From: Zerene cesonia | Lineage: Eukaryota > Arthropoda > Insecta > Lepidoptera > Pieridae | Direction of reading: 5' to 3' | NCBI RefSeq assembly: GCF_012273895.1 | Contig: NC_052116.1 | Coordinates: 5,518,001 to 5,582,000 of the forward strand | Length of the DNA: 64,000 bases | Shown here: one piece after another, positions 44,361 through 57,569 of the stretch | How the letters are laid out: every line of letters begins with the position of its first letter | Position numbering within the stretch: the stretch's first letter is position 1 | Program-made: the position numbers and the translations under genes | The notes under the pieces: generated by a model | The model's input: the letters and a program-made list of their open reading frames with translations, nothing else | Database searches by the model: none | What the model was told of the DNA's origin: nothing

Positions 44361-46187
44361 CTCCTACACTTAGTATTTTTAATTTGACCCGACTCACAAA
44401 AATCTGTTAATTACGTAATCTTCGTAATATGATATTTTAGCGATATAATATTTGCACTTTCCAATTATAAAGAACAGGCTATTTGCCGAGACTTTGTTCG
44501 CGGAGTCTATAGTCAATAAAAGAACGCTACGAACGTGTACATCTAAAAAAAAGCACCCATGAAAATCTTAAGCTTCCAGAACCAGTTTGTCTGTATTTAT
44601 TATATAGATATAGAAGAAGTGATTTATTTACGGACAATTATATCCAAATTCCCAAGAAGAGACTTGTTAATTTTATCCTGTCGAATATTATTTATTATAT
44701 GTTATCTGGAATGCCTGCAAGCTGACTCAGTGGTAAATTATAAAGGCAAATCCTAAACAAACGCAATCTCATCAGCGTAAATCCCAGTTTAAACCAAGAA
44801 CTTCTCCGCACAAACAATTTTTCCTGGTATAACGATATTGAATGAAGCATGATTTGATTGTTGTGATAAACCACGTGCGCAAAGTCGTGGGCGAAAGCTA
44901 TATTTAATTCTAACCTGTTTTCAGGTGGCAACAGAATTTGCTTGCGTAATGCATTAGTTTCTAACTATAATATTTTATGTGTATAGATGGGAACGACTGC
45001 TTTTGGTAAATTTATCTACACTAATAATATAGAATTTGATTTAACGCGCTAATATCCGGAATCATTGGACTTATTTTAATAATTCTAACACTTACGCTTA
45101 ATGGTTTTAGTGGTATAGGCTATATATTATGCACTAAGGAGCAGGGCCGCTACTTTTTTTATTAATTTGATATTTGGTCACTTTTTTATTAATTCTTAGT
45201 ACTAAAACCAAATTTCATTTAAACGAAATAGGTCCAGTTGGCGATATGTGTTAAAAATAATACAAGAGATCTCTAAGATAGTATAATAATAAAGTAATAT
45301 TAAATATAAATACAAAAGATGATTTGGATTATTTATACATCATTGGAACGGTTTATTTTTATTTTCAGTTACCACACCGTAGTTCATTATATTCACATTC
45401 AAATATTCACACGCAGACGTGCTTACTTGTTGCGTAAGTACATGTTTTTCGCGTATACATTAATATAATTTCAAAAAATTAAGTCTAAGTATTTATATGC
45501 AACAAAAATTTGCTACGTGGCTACTAACCCAGTTGCATGAAACAATTGTGTAATGAGTTCATTACTAAATTTTTGATCATTTTACTCTGTACGCGCGAAT
45601 ATGTTAAGTGGCGGGAGAAAGTGATGCTTCCGTAATGCAGGAGCATGTGACTTGAAGTCATGTGACTGCCGAGGTCGGATCGTCAATGAAAATCGAAGAT
45701 TCAATGCACACAATACCGACATACAATTGTAATACTAAAATCAAGAAGCAGAAAGTTCAATATGGCTTGTAGTAATATTACTATCCCGTCTAAACTTAGG
45801 TGTATAGCATGTTACTTTAGTGGTTATATACCAAACATGAGATTATGGGTCCTATTTCATAGCACATAGATACTGAAATTGCTTACGTTATTTTAAATAA
45901 TTGAGAGGGTGTACGCACGGTTGCATTAGCTACGCAAAGTGGGGTAACGTTACTCGTGTTACGTATTTTGTGTATCTAATGCAGTTTATTGACTAAACAT
46001 TGCACAATGGTAATTAACGTGTTTGTGCTCACGTATTGTTGGGAGTAATAATAAATATTTTTAAATATGTTTCATGTTGCCTTGTTATAATGTTAGTCTG
46101 GTATATAGGAGACTGGACGTTTCAGAAATTTCTAGCAAATAACTTAGCTCTTAGGCAGTTTTATATGCATTTAATATATTTATACTG

Positions 46188-46406
46188 AACTAGCAAACCC
46201 GGCGAACTCCGTTTCGCCACCAGATGGCTGTGTGTGAAAAATGATTTTCCCGCTTTTCTGTTGAAATTTTTCCTGAATTTTCGTTGCTATAAACCTCACG
46301 GAGCCCGAGACCTTTCCAACGAATGCAAAACCGTGGAAATCGGTTCGTGCGTTCTCGAGTTATAGCGTCAGGAAGGAAAACCCGACTTATTTTTATATAG
46401 TAGATT
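46188..46406 (-). mobile_element. Non-autonomous Helitron, family D
   Basis: On the minus strand it begins TCTACTATATAAAAATAAG after A and ends GGGTTTGCTAG before T. Body with cgttctcgagttatagcgtc. About 219 bp. Confidence 0.75.
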
Positions 46407-49008
46407 GAGAACTGTCCGAAAATATCTTTGAAATCAATTTAATAGTATTTTAATTGAACGTACAGATATTTTAGTATAACATTTTTATATAAAGTAAACA
46501 AATAATCTCTAGCCACATACTAGAAAAAGCAAATAATATTTAAAAATCGACTATCGTCAAATATTTAATATGGTTGCAAAAGTAATTGTTATTATACTGT
46601 AAACATTGAATATAAAATATTTGTTCGACAATAATCAGTTGTTGATCCAAGACTAGCATGGTAAAAAGATTCAAGCGCTTAATTGTAACAGCGCGTTGAA
46701 CTCTTTTGAACTGACCGGTGATCTAGAGGAGTGATGTCAAGATCAAGTTATATTATGAATATTAAATAAAAGTATTAAAATTAACATATATAATAGGACT
46801 AATAAAATCAAACAAAAGTCAACATTTATATTGTAGCATATTGTCTATTAAATAAGACTAATTAGAAAAAAACGAAAAATAAAAAAATTGAGCGTGTACA
46901 TTTTTGGTTCTTAAAACTCATTAATAGATATAAAATATTATTTATTGGTTGACAATTAAGCAAAGAAGCATTTGAGTCATTTGGTAATTCACGGTGAAGG
47001 TTAAGGTGAAATGGGAACCCTAAATGATTTCATCAGTCAAAAAATATCACGTTGTTTTTCAACGTTGTTTTGAAAGCGGGAAAAATTGTTTCCAAAATAA
47101 CAAGAAACCATATTTTAACCGACGATGCAAAAAAGGTGTGCGTCTGCCTGTGGCACCGAAGGTCACAAATCATTGTACTATACTGTGTATTGATACGAAG
47201 CAATTACTCGATCAAATCACATAACAAAAACAAATAAAGTACGATTACGCCCATTCTGTTGCTATGCGGCTAAGCCTCATGTGGAATCTGAATTACTGGT
47301 GTATCCTTTTTTTGTAGGCCTACTTTAAATGTCCATCGTTTAACTTGGGATGACGTAGCCTGAACATATTCCCGTTGTCTTCATTAAATACACAAAATGT
47401 TTTTTAATATGAAAATTATTGTTTTAAAATAGTAGTAAATTATCTGATATGAAGTATAAGACATTATTCTTGTTGGCGATGCCTATGGTTAAAATATTGA
47501 AACCCATGATAAATTCGTAGAATAGAATTATTAATATTCATAAATCCATTGAAATTAATAATTCACTATATGTTATATCTTTAAATAACAACTAGTTTCT
47601 TTGTATTAAATGATAATCGTTTAAACCCGGAATTTCATTTATAGCCACAATAATATCGACCATTATATTGATGGGTTAATGTCGAGGAATTTGTTCTGTA
47701 ATGTATGCAATCACCATTAACAACAAACTACATATAAATAATAATAGCCTACAGAGTAAATCGTTGCCTAGCAACAAAGGTTGAAAGGAATCATTTTTAT
47801 TAAAATTTACCATCCAAACATTGAAGTGATTTTATATTCTTTTGTATTCTATTGCATAACATTATTTGTTGTTGTGTATTTATTTTTATAAACAAATTAA
47901 TATGCATTTGTCTATTAATTAATGTTAATGAAATCGCTGTTGTCGATAGTCTATGGAACTTGAGGTTAAACTATTAAAATAAATATTTAACGATAACAAA
48001 GCGTGTGGTGTGGCGTAAAGGCGCGGGTTGGTTAGCTCGTAGCGTCCTCCCGCAAAATGTCAAGGTTGTCATTGTGTTCGATCACATGACTCCGTCACAT
48101 GAGTCTGTTTGCTCCTTGCTTCTTATGTAATATATTCATAAGTGTTGGCTAAGCGGATGTATCCGTACTTTTCATTATGTTCTCGAGCTTTTCGTGGCGT
48201 GGAATCGATTACTACTTTTCCTAGACGTATAATTATGGTGGAAGATAATGATGTATGTGGCCTGTCAAATTCTCTATGCGTTAATTTTACCGAAATCAAG
48301 AGAAGACAAGATCGAAAATACACTAGATGCCTGTAGTATGTAGTCTTTTATTATAAAGTTAGCTTTATTAATAAAAGACACTCTTCTCTTCAGATGGCAA
48401 AAATCGGCTTATTTTGAAATCATTAAATTAAAAATAAAGGTCTATCGATTCGCATAAGTTGGCATTTTGAAATATTTAAGTTTTAACCAGATATGAAGGA
48501 AGTTAACCAGTAGCTTTTTTTCATTTGCAGTCTTAAATACTCACAATTATTCGCGGTCATTGATGAGTGACCCGATATAATTGCATTTAAAATATTATAT
48601 TTGTATTGTTACTGTATTATCCTGGATCTATCGCATTATGATTTAACCTTATAAATATTGTAAACAATGAGCATTCAACGTGCTAACATTTATAGTATTA
48701 GTTACCAACAACTCATGACATATACATATACTACGTGATACCATTATCTTTGTATCGCGACATTCTTTAACGTATGACATAATAATAATGTTTTAATATT
48801 TTCCCACATTATTTCAAAAGTTTATTTTAAAAGGGAATAACCAATAAATGTTTTTGTCGCATTTGTTGTTACACAATTTTTTATGATATGAGATATATGG
48901 ATCGGGTTAAAGGTGATAGACGTGATTTGGTTGTATTGCTGTTTCACAATGAAATGTAAGGTGATTTGTCTAGAATTTTCAAAATTTTCCACAGGAATTG
49001 AATTGTTT

Positions 49009-49320
49009 ATTAGAGCGGGCGACCCAGCCAGTAGTTCGTCTGATGGAATGCAAGCGCCACCACCCATGAATAGAGGTAGAACCTCTAAAAAGGCGTTTCT
49101 TTCTTTCAAGGGTTTAGGAATAAGGAATGGATTGAAGACGAGTTAAAAAATGATTTGAAAGGGTATGAAAAAGGAAACGGGCCTCTGGTTCCCCATCTCT
49201 GGGCTCTGGCAATCCATCGCACGAAACACAGTAGCATTCGCATGCATATTATTTTCACGCCAATCTTATGTGCGCTTGTGGTAACCTTCCCGGTGCAAGC
49301 GTGCCAAATTTATGACTACT
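49009..49320 (+). repeat. Dispersed repeat, copy 2 (longer)
   Basis: It contains gagcgggcgacccagccagt, cgtttctttctttcaaggg and cacgaaacacagtagcattc, sequence I recognise as a widespread lepidopteran repeat. It ends ttcccggtgcaagcgtgcc. No coding frame. Confidence 0.6.
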
Positions 49321-50689
49321 CGATTCGATTCATACTCGATTCCCATATGTGAAAAATGTTTACCAACGCCATCTTTTAAAAATGATACAAACTAATAACA
49401 GATCGCGATATAAACCTTTTGTAAAAGCAACGGATTCAAAGAAAAGTTGTCTCATATCACTAATTATATCAAGGTTTGTAGTTTTGCTAGTTTCCGCTAG
49501 ATGTCTTAATATTCAAATACAATTTTTATTCGAGAAATATACTATTTAACCCGGAATGAATATTTATGGATTAATTTTTAGTTTTATAGCATTGAAATGC
49601 TTTATAAAAAAATCATCTAACACGGTTCTTTATGTCATAAACACAATTATTAAAAAAAAAAAAAAACGCTTGAGCTCCAGATTTTATAACATGCTATAAG
49701 TTCTAACAAATAATAATTAACAAAAACCATTATAACAAAGGTTGAAGGCAAAAACATTTACTATTTTCATAATAGTATTGTAATGAAATTACGACTTTAA
49801 CAAGACAAAACTACTGTGCACTAAAATGCATTTTGTTATTTTCTCACATAAGTGTTACACAAATGCCAAACTGAATTTTAAAATTCTAAAGAGCGATATT
49901 ATGTAACGCAAAAGCTTTCACTATACATAAGATTACTCCTTGCATGATTAATAATAAATATTTTTGCAACTTTAAGTCAAGTATTATGCACAAAACATTT
50001 AATTTAAATGTTAAAGAACTACTTTTCTTTTTTTTTCGTTATAGTAGCCATTGAAATGTTATCATGTGAACTTACAGTTTATTCAATGAATACGTTAAAT
50101 TAATATTTTCTTTTATTATGATTATACTGTATACAAATAAATAAACTTTAATCAGCCATTACCGCCAGTATTGACTAGTGACCAACATAATAACTGTAAA
50201 TAGGTGACGAGTCCTTATTGCGTGGAGGCTCGCAGGCGGAAGTGAGAAGGCTCGAAGAAAGTCCGACCGGTCGCGTTAGTGGGCCACTTTACTACACCTC
50301 GGACTTTAAACGACAGATTGTCACAGATTAAAACAATTTAATTAATTGATTAGTAATTAAATTAATTTGTTAGAGGGTACGAATTTGCAAGTATGGTAAT
50401 AGCTTGATTAAATAATTTTTAATTTAATTCACTGGTTGTATTTTATCATTTATTATACATTTGTAATGGATTTTACCTAACTTTATACAGATTCTATCGG
50501 CTGTTTTTGGATGAGAGAGTAACAAACATACGTTCTTACGAAATTTCACGTATATAATATTGTAGTAGGATTTAAGAGAAATAAACATTAAAGAGAATCG
50601 ACCTTCAACAATGGTTCGATATTCAGAACATAACGATGTAAAGTTCATAACAATGATAAATTAATGAATGCTATTAAAAATCTACTTCA

Positions 50690-50869
50690 TCCATACTAAT
50701 ATTGTATAGAGGTAAAAGTTTGTGAGTTTGTTACATTGTAGAAGTAATATCTGGATCTACTGAACCACTACTGATAACTTTTACCAATAGAAAGATATTT
50801 TATCTGTGAGAGTCATAGGCTATATTTTATTTTGATCCTGTGTAAACGCAGGCGAGAACGAGCGGCTAG
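50690..50869 (+). mobile_element. Non-autonomous Helitron, family E, between 17-bp direct repeats
   Basis: A|TCCATACTAATATTGTATAG at the left and cgagcggCTAG at the right; 180 bp. The 17 bp tgctattaaaaatctac occur on both sides (about 50669 and 50880). Confidence 0.6.
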
Positions 50870-52699
50870 CAATGTAAATTGCTATTAAAAATCTACATAC
50901 AATGAAATGAAACTATATATTTTCATTAGTTTTTCTCAATTATACTGCACGTGATATTAGTAACAGCTGGCGGTTGGTCAATATATCATTTTCATTCTCC
51001 TCGTGCGAATGTCGAATTTAATTATAGATTTCTCTTAAACTCGCTCTTAAAAGAATTTCTTTAACATACGGAAAAATAATATTGTCTCGATTTAATAGAG
51101 TATGACTGAGAGATACTTAAGTTTCGTTGTATAAAAAAAAAAATTACATAAAAAAGAACTTTTTTGTTGTGAAAAAATAAACACCTATTGTTACTTTTCT
51201 TTTGGATATAAAAAAAAAAATAGTAAGTATGGTTGAAATATCACTTCAACTATATGTATTGAATAGAATAATGGAGATTGAAATACAAATTTTTATAGAC
51301 CCCACTACTGCTAATGATCTAGAAAAATAGATTTATATTAACAAAAATCTCAATTGCATTATAACAAAAAGTTCTACGGTACTTTCAGCGGTGCAACCGT
51401 TACATGTTCTTGTGAAGTGATGTTTTGCTTCATATAAGAGGTTTCATGCTTCAGAAGATCTTATAAGCGAGACTTTAGATCTTTTAAAATACATTCTTGA
51501 GCTTTTTACAGTGTTTTATATTATATGCATCTAATAAATCGTCAATGTTTAGGTACAATTAGTTTTTTTATTTCAATAACTTAAGGTTTAAATGGTAAAT
51601 AATAACAACTCTCAATAGATTTTATTAGTATTTATAAGTATTTTATTATTATTTAAAATAAAAAAGTTATTGGTATCATAATATTTTAAAATTGTAATAA
51701 TTCAATTAAAAATCCGTTCGTTCGTAAATATTTAGTATTACCGTGTAACTTGTTCCAGATTCTGAAATTAAAGATATACAAAAAAAAAAAAATCGAGTAT
51801 CTGTTTTCTTGGTCTATGCCACCCATTACTAATCAGGATAGCCCTTGATTTACTTCCTATACTTAACGTCCAGGTCACCCGGTTAAGTCAATAATCTATT
51901 TTTTTTACAATTTTCATTGTATGCTGTATTCATTTAATCATTAATTTATCTGTTATAATACTTTACAATTCTCGAGAGAGTTCGCATTGATACAAGAATA
52001 TTAATAATTCAATACAAAGCATTGAATATAACTGCGTTTTAGAATTTGTTTTGAGATATTTTTTATTTGTTGTTCAAACCATAAATGTATGCAAAACGAA
52101 AAGAAAATAATATATAGAAGAGAATTTTCATATTATATTCGGGGAATAGAGTCATATGTATTATAACGTGATTATGACGTAAAATTAAGCCAGAAAAAAT
52201 CAATTACTAACAAATCTTTCAAAGAATATTTGCGATAGTGTAAAAAACCGGTTTTATTCACAAATGAAATAACGTGAACTAGCTAACATTTATCTAAAAA
52301 ATTATGTCAACTGTGAAATTTGTAGTTTCATTTTCCTTAAAACTTTTACTTTCTTGAAATCTCAACATTGACATTAATTGTGTTCTTAGAAGTGTTGAGA
52401 TCTTTACTTCGGAGTTTTGAAATAACATGAGGCTGAGTGTGAAAAATATATTTTACATACACTTATATATAGTTGACAACATTGAAAAAACTTATAAAAC
52501 ATACAAACAGAAGTAGGTTTATTTTTCTTAACATTTTGAAACAATTTCTCCTTTCAAATAAATAACAACAACCTTAAACCGCTCTATGTAGAATTGCTTG
52601 TAAGCTTTCTCTATTATACTTATTCATTTTAATTTCCAGATAAACATTCAAATTGACTTCAAAACAGTTTAATCAAATAATTGGAAGGGACTATAAAAA

Positions 52700-53611
52700 T
52701 CAATTGGCTCGTAACTTTTTTATTTCCATGCTCTTAACCACACCAGCAATAAATCTTAATCCCAATGCAATATTTATTACAATCGGAACAAAATAAGAAA
52801 TTAACTGGAAAGACAATCCTTTAGCTTCATGCATCGAATAATGTTGTTTTATCGGTGTTAAAAGTACTATATTAAAACCCGAAGCCATAAAAAATATTGA
52901 AATTTCGAAAAACATTACATTATCAATTACGTTAACTTTCATAATTCCGAGAAGATTATCTGGATTGAATTTATCTTACGAGATTTCGTGTTACATAAAA
53001 ATAAACGGAAGTTTATGTGAATCAAATAACTTTCCTTTTTTTATTAATTACATTTTTGGCCAGCAGCACGAGGATTTGGCATCTAAAGCTTGAATATCAT
53101 GAATATCTTGAGGTAGAAATGGCTTAAATCGTAGATATCTCTGAATAACCGTCGTAAATTGCGAATACATTGACCTTATGGAGACTGGTTCTTTGATGTT
53201 TTAATGGTTCCTATCGACTATTGATAGTCGCTCTGTTGACATTGTGGTATGTTGTAGCTAAACCACAGATCACAAACCAATATAATTAAGATTTCTCCAA
53301 ACTTTTAATTTGACAATTTATTGAATAAATTCACTAGAAACAATATTTTCTAATGAAACATTAGGTATCGATGTTGGTACTTCGCCCATAAAATATTTAA
53401 CATCTCTCATATACAACGCGACAAAAGTTTTATGACCAAAAAATATTTCAGATTTATGACATAATTCTTCAATTTTTTCATTGAAAGAAAAGAGAAAAAG
53501 AATTAAGAGCCACAAATATATTAGTGTGTAGTTATTTGCTGTATAAGAAAATCGTTTGACCGCTGTTTTTAGTGTGGAGAAACTATGAGTGAAATGATAA
53601 ATATTTGAGTG
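52700..53611 (-). other. Unrecognised pair of membrane-protein-like reading frames
   Basis: Two open stretches on the minus strand. The first, open from 53611 to 53318, has a hydrophobic segment (IYLWLLILFLFSF) and a possible acceptor at 53583 (ATTTCACTCATAG). The second, 52975-52700, reads about 90 residues with two hydrophobic segments and stops at 52700. A possible donor (TCTA|GTGAAT at 53334) and acceptor (CTCGTAAG at 52976) would join them in frame. I recognise no family, and neither splice site is strong. It could be a decayed multi-pass receptor or chance. Confidence 0.2.
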
Positions 53612-55051
53612 TTACACAATAGATCCTGGTTATAATGTCTGTGTTATATGATTACGTGTTGATGTTTATTTTGAACTGAAATACAATATTTGATTTAATG
53701 ATTTCAATATGTTGATTAAGTAAGCGATTATATTTTAGTTTTATTAAAATGTATTTTAAGGAAACCCGAAATAATGTTAAAGTGAAATGAGTTTCCGTAA
53801 GATTTCTGTAAAGATTTGTTAAAATCATCGTCCATCTGGAATGAAATTATTGAGCAGAACTCAATAAAGCAGCAAATACAAAAAATGTCATAATTTTGGT
53901 AATGTAAAGTGGCACAAAATATCTACAAGCGACTGACGCTTGCAGTGTGAGTGTAAGAGTCAGCCGGAGAAAGTCCTCGAGGTCCATTCACAAGCCGCAT
54001 ACAAATATTTGTGGCCGCCTACAAAACCAAAAACGGGTTTAGACCTTTCTCGCTTAGGAGTGATGTCGCGTTATCAACCTGTAAGCTAACTTTATAGTTA
54101 TAATAATAACGACCATCACTTTATGGAAATAGCGCATCACACTTCTTGGTTAGAACGAGAATAGGAGGATATTGTGAGAGGACATGTGAAACTTCAATGT
54201 CCTGCACAGATTTCAGATACTCGTATTTCCTGAAAATTCTACGCACTATTTAAAAGACTGTGAATTTAATACGATTGTAGCGATTTTGTATTGATTAACT
54301 TTAATATAATTAATGCTGTATGCTGTATTAAAAAGTAAAAATATAAAAACTGTCACTAAATCTTGATATAAACACCCACTTAAAGTATACAACGATTGGT
54401 ATTAACGAAATATCTGAATTACATTCTACAATTCACAACTGTAAGTCTTGTTTATGAATGGAATCCGCACGATCATATTGTAATTTTATTGAGCTGTAAT
54501 TGCGATTTATGATGAATAATTGGTCATATAATGCGCTAGTAAAAGTTGCAAATATTTCCCAATCGTGCGCCTCCTTTTTACGTCACGTTATCAATTACAC
54601 TAGACGCGTTTTCATACATAACCTTAAGTGAAAGTATGGCTCTAGTGACCACATACTAATGTTCAAAATGTTTTAAAATTCCAATACCACACGCTTGCCC
54701 ACTTTTCTCCAAAGACATTATACGTCGGCAAATAAGTTGAATAAATTAGTTAATCGAACTTTTGCAACCCCTCTTCGATTCTTATAGATTCGCGTCTGAC
54801 GCAGACCCGCCGTATAGTATAAAATATAACATGATATGTTTTTAACTCATAACAGATTCAGCCCTTCAACGAGTCAGAGCTACTCGCTATTATCATTGTT
54901 TAGGTAACGACACGTAATAGCCACTGTAAAACAGAAGAGAGAACACTGTATTTTATAAGCATATAATTGAGTAGATATTCGGAGAAAGTCTATAACGCTG
55001 TTGATCTATGTCCGCACTGGCTACCATCACTACTTTCCTTCCCAGCCAGTG

Positions 55052-55068
55052 TGACGTAACTCTATAAA
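55052..55068 (+). promoter_or_regulatory. Promoter of the acidic secreted protein: CRE-like site and TATA box
   Basis: TGACGTAA (55052-55059) is followed by TATAAA (55063-55068) in tctataaaagag. Transcription would be expected to start about 25-30 nt later, near 55090-55095, ahead of a GC-rich leader. Confidence 0.6.
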
Positions 55069-55351
55069 AGAGAGTGCGGTGAAGACGCCGCCGCTATAAC
55101 GTTTCCGTTCGCCAGGCTCGGACATAGCGTCCCGATCACCGATACAGAAGGACGCGGGCGGAACACCTTCCGCAAGAGCCCATTAGGACTCAACAGTGAA
55201 AAGTCAAAAGGTGAAGTGTTAAGGACATCCAGTGCACGTGCTGTGATTGTGATAGTGTTGTGATATCGTGATAGCGAGTGCCCGTGACTATCCCGTCGCG
55301 GCCACCACTTGACGGTGATGATTAAAGACCTCTGTTTGTTTCAGATACGAG

Positions 55352-55550
55352 ATGAGGTCATTATTGTTTTTAGCGGCGCTATGCTGCTTAGTGTTTTTGG
55401 CAAGCAGTAGCCCCATCACCAGGTCTGCTGAAGGCGAGGAGAAGGAGGTTGGAAGACAATCGGCCCCAGCCGCGGCTCCAGCAGCTTCCAGTGACGACGA
55501 CGATGATGATGACGACGACGACGATGATGATGGTATCGGTGACATCACAG
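55352..55550 (+). CDS. Acidic protein coding exon 1: signal peptide and first poly-Asp run
   Basis: Acceptor CTGTTTGTTTCAG at 55344, ATG seven bases later. Residues 1-66: signal peptide, PITRSAEGEEKEV, Ala/Pro-rich spacer, 13 Asp, GIGDIT. The donor CACAG|GTCAAT is the best in phase; GATG|GTATCG 19 nt earlier is a weaker alternative of the same phase. Confidence 0.8.
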
Positions 55551-57569
55551 GTCAATAAAACAATTCTAATTTTCTAATCTTTTCCTCTAATTATACGAAA
55601 TTCTTTAATTATAAAATCGCGTGTTATTTACTTTATTACATTCAAGTAAGAAGTTTGATAGTCGTTACTGTAAAATGAAAACTTTCTAACAAGTTTTAAA
55701 CGAGTAGAGTAAATAAATTTATTTGCGTATACCGTTTACCGTTTGCAAGAATTCATCGTAACGGTAGTTACAATCCAATACTAGATTTACGTTTCATACG
55801 GGCTAGATATTTTCATCAGTTTTTTTTTAAGTTTGTTTGAAGACAGATATTTTTAAATAAATTTTCATCATAAATTTTTTGCTGAGTATTAGACTGCGAG
55901 TTTTAAATATTGTTTACTATATGAATGCTTTCGTTTATTCATAGTATTAACATCATTTTGTACACAAATACCTTTGTTTGTTAAAATTTGATTTTATTCG
56001 GAAATACAAACATTTGTTTCTGTAAATAAGTGACTAATTTGCTCATAAGAAGTTGTTATTGCTCTATTGTTTAGTGATTTGAAAATCATGTTATTATATT
56101 TGAAAAAAGCAGCTCAATTATAAATGAATACTTTATGATGTCACATATTTATAACTTTATACTGTATTATTTAAACGTATCGATTGAAAATGCATTAGAA
56201 AGTATTACAGTTTGTCGATAAAATTCCAACGAATCAGGACGCGAACGAACGGAATGTACGCAGCGTGACAGATGCTCTCATTTGTTAATTGATTCTAAAA
56301 GAAATACTCAATCAGAGAAATTGAAGCTACCGTGCTTTCTACTGGATAAAGCATACTTCTCTATGTCACGCACCATCGCAGTAACGCTGTTTTGCGCACA
56401 ATTACAGTACAAATAATTAATTCCTGATAGCTGGATTCCAGCTTTTCTTTTACCATGATTTATAATCACATTGATTAAATATGTCTTTACAGTTATGGTT
56501 CAGTGTACCCATTTCCTTATTGTATATTAAACAATATTTTCTAACGATCAGTATGATAATTCAATTTTTAACGCTCATGGTATACGACCATTGAAAATTT
56601 TGTAGTGAAATAAATTCGTGAATTAAGGTTAATTTGTTCTCAATAGGCGACGACGATGATGACGACGACGACGACGATGATGATGATGAAGACGAGGAAG
56701 CAGATGATGACGAAGATGATGATTATCTAGAAAGATTCTTCGATGATATCTTGGGAGGTGAGATACATAACAATATAATCAATTTAAATACAGAACAATT
56801 TAAAAATAATTTAACTTATAAAGTTATGTTATTATTAATATAGAACTTGCAATTTTAATTTAAAAACAATACAACTATATAGGAGTTATTAATACTTTGC
56901 GTTATATTAATGGTCAAAAATAATAATTGGGATTAAATAACACTTTACTTTAATTGACCACCTAACTTGTTTTCCGGGGCTTTAAATATTAATTTTCATC
57001 ATTTTTCTCCTAAAGGTGGAGAAGATGACGATGACGATGATGAGCCCGCAGCCGCACAGCCAGTCGTAGCCGCGGTTGACACTGTAGCCGCTGCTCCTGC
57101 TCCCGCTGCTGCTGCATCTACTTCAGTCGAAGAAGTCGCTGCCGCTTCAGAAGAAGCCGAAGCATCTGAAGGCGAACCCGCCGTGGAAGGAGATGAATCT
57201 GAGGCTCAAAAAGAACCCGCAAGTGCTGAAGTAGAAACCCCTGTTGCTAGTTCAGAAGCCGCTGTTGCCAGCGATGCCGATGATGATGATGATGACGAGG
57301 AAGATATCACTGACGCATTAGAACCTGAAGATGATGAGGATGATGATGAAGAAGAGGAAGACGATGACGATGATGAAGATGACGACATTTCTGATGCTCT
57401 CGGCAGGAATATCTCTTCCAAGCATTCACGTGAGTCTAAAAAGTTAAAGGCTAATGTAGCGGCGCTTAAAAAAAAGAGTGGAAAAAAGACGCATCACGGT
57501 AAAGTAAAGAAAACAAAAGCGACCACCGCCGCTGGTATAAGGACCACAGAACACAAAAAGGTCAGATAG
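55352..57569 (+). CDS. Acidic secreted protein, short isoform (287 aa)
   Basis: Exons 55352-55550, 56647-56757 and 57016-57569. It is produced if the donor C|GTGAGT at 57430 is not used: the frame runs on for 46 strongly basic residues (for example KKKSGKKTHHGKVKKTK) to TAG at 57567-57569, then a 3' UTR with AATAAA at 57800-57805 and a GT-rich stretch after it. Codon use in the tail looks coding rather than intronic. Expression of this form is an inference. Confidence 0.65.

Larger units (their letters stand above)
38961..55050. other. Intergenic region between the peroxidase and the acidic secreted protein
   Basis: About 16 kb, mostly AT-rich. It holds the Helitrons at 46188-46406 and 50690-50869, two copies of one dispersed repeat (44250-44360 and 49009-49320) and a weak pair of minus-strand frames at 52700-53611. 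There are a few short GC-rich patches (for example 45595-45690, 48000-48110, 50210-50310, 53930-54070). The other small open frames look random and lack splice or domain support. Confidence 0.6.

Noticed and set aside
55288..55548. Poly-Ser open frame on the minus strand
   Set aside because: It is the reverse complement of the Asp codons in the real exon.
57206..57421. Second poly-Ser open frame on the minus strand
   Set aside because: Same cause: shadow of the GAY/GAR-rich exon on the plus strand.
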